From Heloderma charlesbogerti (taxonomy: Eukaryota; Chordata; Lepidosauria; Squamata; Helodermatidae), in the NCBI GenBank assembly GCA_026122225.1, contig JANEZZ010001909.1:1054001-1118000 (forward strand): DNA of 64,000 bases. The letters run 5' to 3'. Under the pieces are notes generated by a model. The model ran no database searches. It was not told the DNA's origin and was given only the letters and a program-made list of their open reading frames with translations. A program made the position numbers and the translations under genes. Shown one piece after another: positions 29,601-39,100 of this stretch; within the stretch, counting starts at the first letter, position 1; every line of letters begins with the position of its first letter.

Positions 29601-31933
29601 CGCCTTTCCTCGGCTCTAGCAGTAAAAATGCAATATTTCCAAACCAAATAGTTTGCTGTCCTTTGAAATCTCTGCCTGAGGCAGCTGCCTCACTCTGCCT
29701 CATGGTAGGGCTGGCCCTGGAGCAGGTCATGGGAAAGACCCGTCTCTGCCCAAGGCCCTGGAGAACCACCACCAGTCAGGGTGGACGATACTGAGCTACA
29801 TCAGGGGTATCGAACCTCTTTCAACCTGAGGGCTGATTTCTATTCTGGAGAAGCTCGCAGGGGCTGCACTGCTGTGGTGGGCAAAATACCCAAACTAGCA
29901 GCATATTTTAACATAAAGCACTTCCTGCCTGTAACTAAGCCCCAGGAGAGGCATTTCAAGCCTTTTAGTATTGGGGGGCGGGGGGAATGTGCAAAACCCG
30001 GGAAACCACTCCAAAAGATCACTTGTTGGAAAGGAGATGCGGCCAGGGGAAGGGGGCCTGGCCATCTGGTTTGGGACCCCCTGCGGGCCAACCTTGGGCT
30101 CAGTAGACCAATATGACCTGGGAGAAAGGCAGCTTCCTGTGTTTTCCCCCTTCTTTTCAGGTGATGCTGGGTGGCGCGTGGTTCACGTCAGGTTTTGGTG
30201 ACCCAGACACAGTCTCCCACGCTGCCTTGCTGAGCCGAGCCCAGGCGGCTGTCAAAAAACACCTTGGGGTATCGGCCGAGCCATCTCGCGCCATTGTCAA
30301 GGTACAGAAGGTACGTTCTCTCAACCTGCAGGCCGGAGAGAGAGAGAGATCTTCTCATCTCGTTTAGTTCTCTGTCTTTCTAGCCAGACACGCAGTTTCC
30401 GTCACGTTCAAGGAAGTGGCTGGAGATTTTGGTAGCTATTGTTGCCCAGGGTGCTTTGACCGTTGTCTTCGGAACCACAGTGTCAAAGTGGACTGCTGCT
30501 GATCCCATCATACAGACAGAAAAAACGTGGGGACAAGCGATAGGGCCTCCTCAGTGGCTGCACCAATATTGTGGAGCTCTCTGCCCCATGAGACTCAAGG
30601 CCCCTCTTTGATGACCTGTTCCATGGGCAAGAGAAGACATTTTTCTACCAGGGTTTTGCCTTGCCAGGTAGTTCATAGAGTTGGAAGGGAGCATTAAGTG
30701 GCTCAATGCCAGATTTGCGACTACAGCATCCCAGACGATGCCTAAAAGTATTGCAATTTAAAATAGTTGATGGTTTAAAAAACATGGATGTCTGCCAAGT
30801 CTGTCTCTTGTTGTGCTTTGTATTGAGCCCTGTTTCGTTATGATATTGTGCATTTTAACTGTTGTCTCATGGCGTTATTCCAGCCCTCCCCAACTTCCAG
30901 ATGTTTGGGACTTCAGCTCCCATCAGCCCCAGCCAGCACGGCCAATAGTTATGAATGCTGGGAGTTGTAGTCCAAAGCATCTGGCGGGCACCAGGTTGGG
31001 GACGCCTGCTTTCTGCCTTAGAAGGGCTGGGAGAAATTCACATGCATACAAATAGAATACAAGGCATTCCAGCCTTTGCCACTTGGCTTTGAATGCCAGT
31101 TTTTAATGCTCATGTTGAGCGGGCTGAAAGATTTTAGGAGTGGCTGATCCTTTGCTCCTTTCCGTCTCTGCAGGCATGCATCCCTCAGTACACCCTTGGC
31201 CACTGGAAACACATAGGTAGGTTGTGTAAGGTGCTTCCTGGTCCCCTTCCGTCCACCACAAACTATTTGGGAAGGTGGGGAGAAGACGTAGTGTGAGGGT
31301 AGAGCTCCTGTGTGTGCAGAAGGTTCCAGGTTGGATCTGTGGCATCATAAAAGGATTTCAGGCAGCAGAGAAGCCTTGTAGAGCCGCTGCCGGCCGGTTG
31401 TAGGAGATGAATCCAGGTTAGGTGGAGCGGTCTAGGGCAGCCTCACATCTGGGAGGCTAGTCCAGGCTCCACAACTCCCATCAGCCGTAGCCAGCTTGGC
31501 CAGTGCTGAGGGATCACGGAGGCTGTAGGACAAAACAGGTAGAGGGCAGCAAGGAGCCCACTCCTAACTCCCATCAGCCACAGCCAGCATGGCCAATGGT
31601 GTGGGATCATGGGAGTTGTAGGCCAAAACATGTAGGAACATGTTACATTTCTACTGGTGGGCTACCTGTACCAAAACAGGTAGCCCACCAGTATCCATTG
31701 GGTGAAGAAGCATCAATTTGTGCCTGCCTCCCGTTGGCCCACAAGATTTACCAACTGGTTTCCTGCACCTTCTCTCTCTCTCTCTCTCTCTCTCAGAGAG
31801 CACAGCTGCTTACCTAGAGCAGCAGAAGCTGCCTTTGAGCCTGGTTGGGGCCTCCTACGAGGGCGTCTCGGTCAACGACTGCATCTCCAGCAGCCGGACT
31901 GCAGTGGCCAAGCTTCTCGGCCACGTCTCCTGA
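19932..31933 (+). CDS. PPOX: PPOX, protoporphyrinogen oxidase (complete, 12 coding exons)
   Basis: FAD-dependent enzyme of the inner mitochondrial membrane that oxidises protoporphyrinogen IX to protoporphyrin IX, the penultimate step of haem synthesis. Coding exons: 19932-20018, 20743-20877, 22515-22630, 22737-22869, 24002-24146, 25690-25880, 27185-27245, 27832-27950, 28239-28352, 30161-30310, 31174-31216, 31797-31933. They join without frame breaks to 476 residues plus TGA (human about 477), and all introns are GT-AG. The dinucleotide-binding motif [13 protein letters not shown] is at residues 5-17 and ESSNRLGGW at 34-42. The Arg of GPRGVRP falls at position 59, the site of the well-known human porphyria substitution. 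The C-terminal FAD segment [12 protein letters not shown] is intact. The start is chosen because it aligns with the human N-terminus; its Kozak context is weak (C at -3). Confidence 0.96.
20743..20877 (+). CDS. PPOX: PPOX coding exon 2
   Basis: Acceptor ctccatccag, after a TC-rich tract; donor ATG|gtacgt. Residues 30-74, including [10 protein letters not shown] and GPRGVRPAG with the conserved Arg59. Confidence 0.95.
21629..22372 (-). mobile_element. L1-clade LINE 3' end
   Basis: The minus strand at about 21900-22140 encodes an L1 ORF2 C-terminus, with [10 protein letters not shown] as the clearest phrase. A T-rich stretch at the left edge is the copied poly(A) end. It is 5' truncated and carries a MITE at 22150. 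Confidence 0.7.
22150..22267. mobile_element. Harbinger-like MITE, 118 bp, TAA target site
   Basis: gggcgcaatcctatgcatgt pairs with acatgcatagggttgcaccc, and agtcccaggactcccagcat with the inner return arm. TAA flanks both ends (22147-22149 and 22268-22270). Confidence 0.85.
22515..22630 (+). CDS. PPOX: PPOX coding exon 3
   Basis: Acceptor ttctctag, donor GG|gtacgt. Encodes [19 protein letters not shown] and then [18 protein letters not shown]. Intron 3 after it is only 106 bp. Confidence 0.95.
22737..22869 (+). CDS. PPOX: PPOX coding exon 4
   Basis: Acceptor gatttccag, donor GAG|gtaatc. Encodes [18 protein letters not shown] and then [17 protein letters not shown], which is collinear with human. 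Confidence 0.95.
23169..23401 (+). mobile_element. Sauria-type SINE, full length
   Basis: Head agtgtggtctagtggttaga, B box ctgggttccactccccactc, body cctcacagggttgttgtgag, tail gataaataaata. Confidence 0.9.
24002..24146 (+). CDS. PPOX: PPOX coding exon 5
   Basis: Acceptor ttctcctcag, donor G|gtgagg. Encodes [18 protein letters not shown] and then [16 protein letters not shown], one of the most conserved stretches of the enzyme. Confidence 0.96.
24215..24266. repeat. 26-bp direct duplication
   Basis: cagtccgtgtctggactctac unit (26 bp with caacct-type end) repeated head to tail, perfect over its length, 69 bp after the PPOX exon 5 donor. Confidence 0.9.
24650..24880 (-). repeat. LINE-like tail with (TTTA/TTCA)n
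   Basis: tttatttgtttatttattcattcattc followed by ccactctgggcgatgtacaa, the reverse of a common LINE 3' terminus (Leu-Gly-gly tail class not resolved). Confidence 0.4.
25690..25880 (+). CDS. PPOX: PPOX coding exon 6
   Basis: Acceptor tttctgctag, donor CGG|gtgaga. Encodes [20 protein letters not shown] and then the [12 protein letters not shown] segment. Confidence 0.95.
25985..26275 (+). mobile_element. L2-clade LINE 3' tail
   Basis: ggtggccccctttctctgga and gtggagtggtatataaatgc, then an AAATAAA-type end. Confidence 0.6.
26278..26402. mobile_element. family A variant (ttcggcc type)
   Basis: Centre ggcctacaactcccatgatt and the return aatgggaattgtaggccaaa. Confidence 0.75.
26611..26648. repeat. 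(GATA)n microsatellite
   Basis: About nine units in PPOX intron 6. Confidence 0.95.
26905..27125. mobile_element. family B element, ends eroded
   Basis: gtgcggaacctctttcagcc through gaaagccaccaaac; no clear target duplication. It lies 60 bp before PPOX exon 7. Confidence 0.7.
27185..27245 (+). CDS. PPOX: PPOX coding exon 7
   Basis: Short exon; acceptor tcgctttag, donor G|gtagga. Encodes [30 protein letters not shown] matches the human ADHVISAIPA. Confidence 0.94.
27832..27950 (+). CDS. PPOX: PPOX coding exon 8
   Basis: Acceptor tgcttccag, donor ACG|gtaaga. Encodes [20 protein letters not shown] and then [12 protein letters not shown]. Confidence 0.94.
28239..28352 (+). CDS. PPOX: PPOX coding exon 9
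   Basis: Acceptor cctccag, donor ACG|gtaaga. Encodes [20 protein letters not shown] and then SVAFPEQDG, nearly identical to human. Confidence 0.96.
28720..28985 (+). mobile_element. L2-clade LINE 3' fragment
   Basis: gacagggtcttctcagcagt, ggccccacgtttatggctaa and cggcttaaaaacccatgtat preserve the order of the L2 ORF end. Confidence 0.6.
29510..29719. mobile_element. family C hAT-like element, 210 bp, with TSD
   Basis: Starts CAGGGCCACAGCC and ends GGGCTGGCCCTG. Flanks gagcacgt (29502-29509) and gagcaggt (29720-29727) agree at 7 of 8 positions. The flanks join to a continuous tRNA-SINE. Confidence 0.85.
29802..30102. mobile_element. family B element, right end lost
   Basis: caggggtatcgaacctcttt and caggagaggcatttcaagcc; the terminal inverted repeat is not visible on the right. 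Confidence 0.7.
30161..30310 (+). CDS. PPOX: PPOX coding exon 10
   Basis: Acceptor ttcttttcag. The chosen donor is CAGAAG|gtacgt at 30311. A second GT nine bases upstream (AAG|gtacag) would drop three codons, but the longer form keeps the residues aligned to human. Encodes [10 protein letters not shown] through the VQK end. Confidence 0.9.
30510..30665 (+). repeat. L2-like fragment
   Basis: gctgcaccaatattgtggag and ggcaagagaagacatttttc resemble the L2 ORF end; short and diverged. Confidence 0.4.
30880..31008. mobile_element. family A palindrome
   Basis: ccagccctccccaacttccagatg against catctggcgggcaccaggttgggg. Confidence 0.8.
31174..31216 (+). CDS. PPOX: PPOX coding exon 11
   Basis: 43-bp exon; acceptor gtctctgcag, donor G|gtaggt. 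Encodes [14 protein letters not shown], matching the human [10 protein letters not shown]. Confidence 0.95.
31275..31430 (+). mobile_element. tRNA-SINE, eroded
   Basis: ggtagagctcctgtgtgtgc (A box region), ggttccaggttggatctgtg (B box), then ttgtagagccgctgcc. Confidence 0.6.
31440..31636. mobile_element. two family A variants in tandem
   Basis: Two ctcccatcagcc...cagccagc...atggccaatg cores, at about 31475 and 31565. The second return arm is gggagttgtaggccaaaaca. Confidence 0.7.
31771..31796 (+). repeat. (TC)n run forming the PPOX exon 12 acceptor tract
   Basis: About 12 TC units run straight into the AG at 31795-31796. The polypyrimidine tract of the last intron is therefore a simple repeat, likely to vary in length. 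Confidence 0.85.
31797..31933 (+). CDS. PPOX: PPOX last coding exon
   Basis: The acceptor follows directly on a (TC)n run. Encodes [20 protein letters not shown] and then [15 protein letters not shown], the C-terminal FAD-contacting segment, ending GHVS and TGA. Confidence 0.95.
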
Positions 31934-32585
31934 GGGAGGGCTCCTCTTCTCCGCTGTTTGAGATCCCTGTGCCCAATCGTTCCTCTCCTCTGGCTGATGA
32001 TGGCTCAGTTCCCACCCTGCTAGCTTCCCAGAATCGGGGGGATTCAAGGACTTTTTAAAAAATGGCGAGACCTGGACCGGTTGGTCTTTAAGAGGAGGGC
32101 CAGTTGCCTCGGGCTGACCTGGGTCTGAAAAGTCTGCTTTCCCTTGCTGTTTCTTAGAACAGGAGCAGGGGAAGGCAAAAAGCCCCACCCTGTCCTGGAA
32201 CAGGGCATCTCCTCCTCCTCCCGCTCATCTGCCTTCATGAGGACAGGTACTTGTCTCTCTGTGCCGTCCAGCGAGCACCAGCTGGGTCAAGCTTTCCGAA
32301 CAATGATTGGTGCATGAATGTGTGCTGTCACGCTTGCAAAGAGGTTAACCTGGGCAGGGGCTGACCTCTGTCCTTCCCCCTTCCCCAGCAGCAGCATTCC
32401 GGATATTGCCCTGGTGTTCCTCCCCTGTCCCAAGACACAGGGTCTGATGCACTCTGCAGGCTGCTTCAGCCCTGCCGTATCCCGTGGGGAGGGCGGGTCC
32501 CTGCTGTCTGTTCCCTCTCCCCTATTAATGCCTGTGCACAGCTCACTGCTGCATCGATGGCTAATAAAAAACTCCACGAGCCCTA
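31934..32585 (+). other. PPOX: PPOX 3' UTR
   Basis: Non-repetitive sequence after the stop up to an AATAAA at 32563-32568 (in ctaataaaaaactcc). This is the only canonical signal in the first 700 bases. Confidence 0.6.
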
Positions 32586-33799
32586 CTGCTGGGGTTGACT
32601 GGGATTACTTTTTGACTGGCCTGTGCCGTGATCGGACGAAAGAGGACACGAGGGTTGAGGACTCGGGTCCGCTCCAGGCATAAAACTAATTAAGGGTTTA
32701 GCACAGGGGTGTGAGTAGGCAGGGGAGCACCGTTTCCCCTCAAGAACTTTTTGCCTCCGGGATAATCTGCCCGGGGCTGCACGCCAGGGGTAGCATGCGT
32801 CTTCCCACCCCTCTGCCAACCCTCCCCAACCCCCTTTTCTAACTCCCTCTCGCCTCCCTCTTCTCTCTCCCCTGACCCCGTTTGCCGAGCAGAGGTGAGC
32901 AGTCTGGCACAAGCCAGAGTTTCCCATTATGGCCAAACAGGAGGGACGGTGGTTTGTTCAAACCCATGGTTTTCTCCGTCAAGCCAGCCATCAAACTGCA
33001 GAATGGCAGCTGCCTGCTTCCTCCCGTTGTGCAAGGAGAGGAAAGGAGGCGCGTGCATGGGCCCAAGGCTCAGGCCCAAGGCTCAGGCCTGCTTAGCCTC
33101 GGAATGCCAGACCACAGTTTCACTGTCTCTCTCAGACTATCTTGCAAGACAAATGCCAACAGCAGCATTTTCCAGATAACGTTGCCTGCCTTATCTACAT
33201 TTCCCTGCAGGGGTGCAGTACCGCCTTTTCAGCCAGGGGCCTGAATGCCATCACAGAGAGGCTCTTGGGGGCCGCATGCCAGTGGTGGGCAGGGCTGGAG
33301 GCAAAAGGGGTGTGGCCAAAAATGGCAGTATAGTTTCACTCGAAGCTTTTTCCACTGCTAAGCAAGCCTCGGGAGCGGCATTCCAACTTCTTAGAATGAT
33401 GCATGACCATATTCGGTCTGCTCCCTACAGCCCATTCTCCAGCCAGGCCTAGCCCGTGTCTTCTCTGGAACACATCCCACAAGCCTCTATGAAGCACAGT
33501 GCTAACATGGCAACTGTGCAGGAAGGACCTAATGGTAGAGACTTTAAGGTAAGTGGGGTTTGCTGTAAAATGGAAGGTTTGTGATAAGACCCTTGAGATG
33601 CAGAATATCTGCACCTCACTCCTACAGACAACTTAGAGCAGTGGTCCTTTTAATGTGCAGAAAGAAATTCAACAGGTGATGCCCATCCTACCACTCTACC
33701 AAAACAAAAGCCAAGCCTGTTGAATTCCTGCCTGGCCTGTTGGATGAGTGGAAATCATGGGGGGGGGGGAGCCGACAGCGCTAACCAAAAAGGACAGCT
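32586..33799. other. gap between convergent PPOX and B4GALT3
   Basis: About 1.2 kb between the two predicted transcript ends. It contains a partial family B element at 33208-33395 and a poly-G run near 33760. No exon is seen. Confidence 0.5.
33208..33395. mobile_element. family B element, partial
   Basis: caggggtgcagtaccgcctt, gagaggctcttgggggccgc and cctcgggagcggcattccaa; the right end is missing. Confidence 0.65.
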
Positions 33800-35576
33800 C
33801 ATTCTTTAATCCATGGACTTTTATTTTTTAAAAATCAGTTTATCAAAAATGGGGGGAGCAGGGCAAGAGGTCAAGGCAGTGGCAGCGGCATCTACTGCAA
33901 GAGAGGACTCCATAAATAGAATAAATTACTACACACCATTGGCAATAGCTAGCGATTGTGTGACGCACACGTAAGGTGAGAAAGAAATTGGGGTTTGGGG
34001 GAAGGGGGATAGATTGCAGGCTGGGACCAGCCCTGAGAGAAAAGGAGAGTGGGGCAAAAAGGGGTGCTGGAAGGGGTCTGTGTAAAGGAATAGAACTACA
34101 GCATATGCTCACATGGTGTTTACAACCCCTTGCTTTCCAGCTCTGTGTGTTTTAAGGGTGTGGGGAAGAGATCTACAAAAACACTTCATCCAGCAGCTAA
34201 AGAAAGTAGTGATAAACCTTGTTCCGCCGGCACAAGCAGCTCCCCACTCTCCTCGGATCTGTCCCTGGAGGCCTGTTTCCAGCCAGAGGTGTGGCTAAAG
34301 TCCCTGGAATATTTGGTGATAGGGATAGAATGACATTGCAGCATAAAGTGACCGATGTTTTGGGAGGAAATTATTGCTCCAGAGCAAAACGGACGACACA
34401 GTCAGCCCCGATTCAGCCAGAGAATGCAGCTAAATCCTTGGCAACAATTTTTTGCTTGGCTCCCAAAAATAAATACACATCTGGCATCTAGCTGGGCCTG
34501 GCTGAAAAAGTTTGGGATGGTGGCACAGCCGACACCAGCCCGGAACCCCAAGGCTCTTGGCTAAAGCACTGTCACAGTTGCAGCAAGTTTGCTGCTCGAC
34601 ACTTTGATCACGTAGGCCCAGGGAAGAAGCCAGGCATTTTCTTCTTCCCAGGAAGCTCCACGTGAAGCCCCCTTCTCTCAAGCATAACCAACCAACTTGC
34701 AAGAGGGGTTTTTTGGGGTGGTGGTGGTGAGGGGAATGGAAGAAGTAAATAACAGAGCCTGCTGTCAACGAAGGCCCAGGCCAATGTATTTAAAAAGGAA
34801 AAAGAGAGATGAGCCAGATTGGCTAAGCAAGAAAATGCTCATTCTCCTGGCATTTACGATGTTACCTAGCAGCACCAGCCCGCAGGGGTAGGTTCAGACC
34901 GCCCCACACACACACTTCCAAGTGGAGCTGAGAGGAGGCAGGGAGCGGTCCCGAAAGCTGCAGAAGCAGCTTCCAAGTTGGGACAGCGCAAGTCATGAGG
35001 GCAGGGCCCCTGAGGAACGACCTGGAGCCTGCCTCCACTGAAGGAGGGCAGGTAGTGTCCCCCCACGCCCCATCCATTCACACACAGCTGGCTTTTCTCT
35101 AGCTCGGGCCACTGCCCCCCAACACAAAAACGTCAAGTCAACATGATTACCCTTAGGAGTGTATATCTAGACCCGCGTGTGCCCAGTAGTGGGGGATGGC
35201 CCCGACGCAGCAGCGAGGGCTACTCTTCTGCCTAAGTACGCAGAACCTCTGACCTACGGCCAAGGTTTCATGCCTGCAGGAGAGGAGCCTGGGGGCCGCT
35301 GGGAAGGGGAGGGAAGGAAATGTGGAGCGTATTCCCAATGAAACTGAACGACTGTTTCATCCTCCCCTTGCCATCCCCCCCAAACCCAGGGCTCTCTGTG
35401 CTCCAGCCAGGGTTCACATCAGGCCAATGACCAAGCCTGCCCACCGGCGACTGCAAGGAGGGCATCCCACGGGTTCCTCGGCCACGGCAGTAGTGCAACT
35501 CCTACGACTGGTTATAGACACGGAGGCCTGGCTGTCGCTTTGGGCGCTGGGGCCCATCAGCGTAGCCCCATCCTCT
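33800..35576 (-). other. B4GALT3: B4GALT3 3' UTR
   Basis: From the stop at 35577 leftwards, the first good AATAAA on the minus strand is at 33825-33820. The stretch has no recognised transposable element, unlike all surrounding non-coding DNA, which fits a transcribed UTR. Confidence 0.5.
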
Positions 35577-36192
35577 TTAGTCATCCGTCTCTGGCCCGGT
35601 GTGATTGCTTGCTTGCTTCTGAAGCGTTGCGTCGGAGGCGATGCCTTCAGCCACGGTTCTGCCAGGGTCCGCACTGGCCTGCCCAGTTCTGAGGAGCTGC
35701 TCCTCTTTTCCAGCAGCCTCTGCTGCTTGCTTGGGAACCTCCGGGTTGGACGCAAGCTGAGCAGGCATTCCACGGAGTGCGGGTCCGATGGCGGTCGGGC
35801 TGGGGGATCCATTCGCCTCCTTCCTGGCAGCAGTGGGGCTCATTTTTGGTTTCTCCGATTTCGAGGGCAGCTGTTCCTTCTTCCCGGAGTCCAGCAGAGC
35901 TTGGATGGTTCCAAAGGGCACGTCCCCCCACCCCATGGCCTGGGAGAGTTTGGCGAAGGGCGTCTTGCGCAACATCTCCTGCCGGAAGTCATGGTTGCTG
36001 CCGCTCGGGTAGTTCCTCCCTCCGAGGCTGGGCATGGAGCCCTTCCTGCCCTTGGTGGCTCTCGGATTGGTGCCGATGTCGGCTGTGACGTTAGTGTAAA
36101 GGGGCAGCAGTTCCTTGGAGAGGAGTGTGTACGTGAGGGAGTTCATGCCGTCCTGAGTCCAGGCCCGGTGCGTCCGGATCAGCAGATCAAAC
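35577..36192 (-). CDS. B4GALT3: B4GALT3 last exon with long C-terminal tail
   Basis: Acceptor tcctcctgtag. The first 40 residues ([20 protein letters not shown] through [11 protein letters not shown]) match the family. A 164-residue tail follows, rich in Pro, Ser, Lys, Gln and Ala, with no hydrophobic span. It contains an FRQEMLRK stretch matching human FRQEMLQR, and it ends with an NHT sequon a few residues before the stop, as the human protein does. Confidence 0.9.
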
Positions 36193-39100
36193 CTACAGGA
36201 GGAAGAGAGCGAGAAGGCTGGGAGGCAGGCAGGCAACAGGCAGGATGCTCCATCTCCCCAGCCTATGTACTCCCAGCCCAGCTGGCCGGCCCCAACCTGG
36301 GGTTCTCCAGATGTGTTTGCGCTATTAACTCCCAGCGTCCCCTGGCCAGCCAGCACCTCTGGAGGGCACCAGGTTGGGGAAGCCTGGTCCAGGCACAATC
36401 TCAGGGAGACCACTTTCTGCACCAGCTGCTTCACGTGACCTTGAGTGAGACAGGCAGCAGGAGACAACCTCACACGGGTGGAGGAAGCTGTTACCCTTCA
36501 CCCCTAGAACACGGGGGCGACATGTGGCCATATGGATGTTTTGACCTACAACTCCCATCCGCCTTGGCGAGCATAGCCAGTGGTGAGGGAGCACAGATGC
36601 TGTAGGCCAAAACATTTGGAGGGCCACAAATTGCCCACCCTTGGGCTAGATGGACAAAGGTAACCGCCTGCGGGAGAGAGCGGAGGACAGGAAGGCCTGG
36701 CGTGCTATGGGCCATGGGGTCACAAAGAGTCAGACACGACTTAATGACTGAACAACAAATAAGGCAACTTCATTCTACTTCCTTTTGAGTATTTCCCATG
36801 TTAACAGAAGATATTTGCTGACAAGGGCATGGAAATGTAAATTTTTATATTTCTATAACGCCTGTGCAAAGCTAAAGATGTAGCCCGTTTCTGCCAGAAA
36901 TCTAGCACCTTTATCTCTGTTCAGACGAAAGAGAGACAAGAAAATGTACAGCTTTGGTGTTTAGAATTTCCCCAAGTTTAGATGACCAAACAGTGACAGG
37001 GGCTGTAGCACAGAAGCAATGTTTGATGGTGTGGCGAAGGCCAGCACCAGCTTGCCAGGTGTGCACTGCATTAGATGCACGAGTCCCCCCCTCCCCGGGT
37101 GTGGCGTGGCACCCCTCCTCCTTTGATCCAGCCACAATGGAGGCAGCAGCGCACCTATGCGGATTCTCCTCGTTGCCTTTGTCGCCCTTGTGCCTCACCA
37201 TCTTGTAGTGGCCGACGGAGACAGGAGGCCGCAAGATCTTCATACCGGCCAGGCGCACCCTAGGAGATGCAGAAACAAGAAGGCAAATCACAAATTGAGT
37301 CAGGCAGCTCTAGAGGCAGCCTGCCTGGGTCTTAACCAGGACGGCCATCTCCTCCAGGGATAAGGACAGACTTTGCCCTTGCTGTGGGGTCAGAGACTCC
37401 CAGTCTGTCAGGCGACTGGCACTTTGCATCACTCAGTGGTATTTAAAGCGGCATTTCCAGAACTGGTCAAGAGGGTAACACCCTCACAGCCAAAGTTGCC
37501 GCCTCCTCCTCCTCCCTTTGCACTTGGGCTTCTCTCCACTTCTCTTTTGTCTTCACTCAAGGTTAAGAATGAAACTGCTTTCCCCAAAGAGGGAGGCGGA
37601 ACAGTTGCCAGGACGACGAATGCACAATCCTAGCCAAATTTCTTAACGAGACACGATTTCAGGGAGGCAAACGGTCCATCAGGACTAAACAGCAATTTTA
37701 TTCACCCCTCGTTACCCACATCCTCTTTCTTTTCCTCCCCTTCCCTCCCTTTTGTCATTGTTCCGCACTGGCAAACCTTGAGCTTGTAAAGCCCTGAGGG
37801 CTGGCCTCATCATGATTAGCTTGCATTATTCTATAAAGTGCCATGTACATTGAGGACATCATATCAATAACGCTACCGCAATAGAGCCGTCTTCCCCAAC
37901 TGGGTACCCTCCAGATGGGTTGGACTACAACTGGCTGGGGATGATGGGGACCAGATTCATCAGGAAGTTGCCAGGTTGGGGACGACTGCCATTCAGCATG
38001 CTGGCATTAGGCAGAATCCGAATATTGGGGACACTGAGTGACTGGAGGACATGGTGTCTGGCTTCTGGAGGGCTACAAAGGCGAAGGTTGGAGACAATGA
38101 GAATGGACCAGAGGGTGGGTTTGGAGTAGGGGAACCTCCCCTTGGCTGAATTTTCTCCCAATTTTTCTGCAGAGTCTATACAACAACAACACAGTTCTCT
38201 GGGCAGATCCTCAGTGCTATCCTAAGTGTGGCATAGTGGCTGGAACAAGTCTCCCACAACACAGTGATAGGGGATGATAGGAACGTAAGAGGAGCCATCC
38301 TGGATCAGACCAAGGTCCATCTAGTCCAGCATTCTGTTCACACAGTGGCTAACCAGCTGCCCATGGGAAACCCGCAAGCAGGACAAGAGCGCAACAGCAC
38401 CCTCCCACCCATGTTCCCCAGCAGCTGGTGTATAGCCATACTGCCTCTGATACTGGAGGGAGCATAGAGCAATCAGGATTAGTAGCCACTGATAGTCTTC
38501 TCCTCCAGGAATGTGTCTACCCCTGCCCCCTTTTAAAGCCATCCAAACTGGTGGCTGTCGCTACGTCTTGTGGCACCAAATTCCATAATTTGACTATGCT
38601 CCATGTGAAGAAGCCCTTCCTTTTATCTGTCCTGAATCTCCCACCATTCAGCTTCATGGGAGGACCCCTTTGGGTTCTAGTATTGAGAGGGAGAAAAATG
38701 TCTCCCAATCCACTTTCTCCACACTATGCAACATTTTGCACACCTCTATCATCACTCCCCTGACTCGCCTCCTTTCTAAGCTAAACCTCCCAGACCTCAT
38801 AACCTTTCCTCATGCAGAAGCTGCTTCTGCCCTTTGGTCACCTGAGTTGCAGTCGAACTCATCTGGAAGGCACCAGATTGGGGAAGGCTTTCACACAGCA
38901 GGAGGGCAGCAGTCAGAATCCAAATGATTGGCTGCCTCTTTACCCCACCATGGTGGTGAACCAGCCATCCAGCCACCTTGCAGACGCTTTAACTCTGTTG
39001 TATAGGAAAGCAAGATCTTCCCCAGTTCTTCGCATCCATCACACAATCGCATTAAAAAAAACACATCAGCTAAGTTTAGGTGCTCAGATTCAAAAGTCTA

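Larger units (their letters stand above)
29425..30140 (+). mobile_element. tRNA-SINE interrupted twice
   Basis: SINE pieces at 29425-29509, 29720-29801 and about 30103-30140. They are separated by a family C element (29510-29719) and a family B element (29802-30102). The tail gaaaggcagcttcctgtgtt runs directly into the acceptor tract of PPOX exon 10. Confidence 0.75.

Noticed and set aside
35322..36605. 427-codon open frame on the plus strand
   Set aside because: It lies antisense to the B4GALT3 last exon. The minus frame carries conserved residues and splice sites, while the plus frame has none and runs into a family A repeat.
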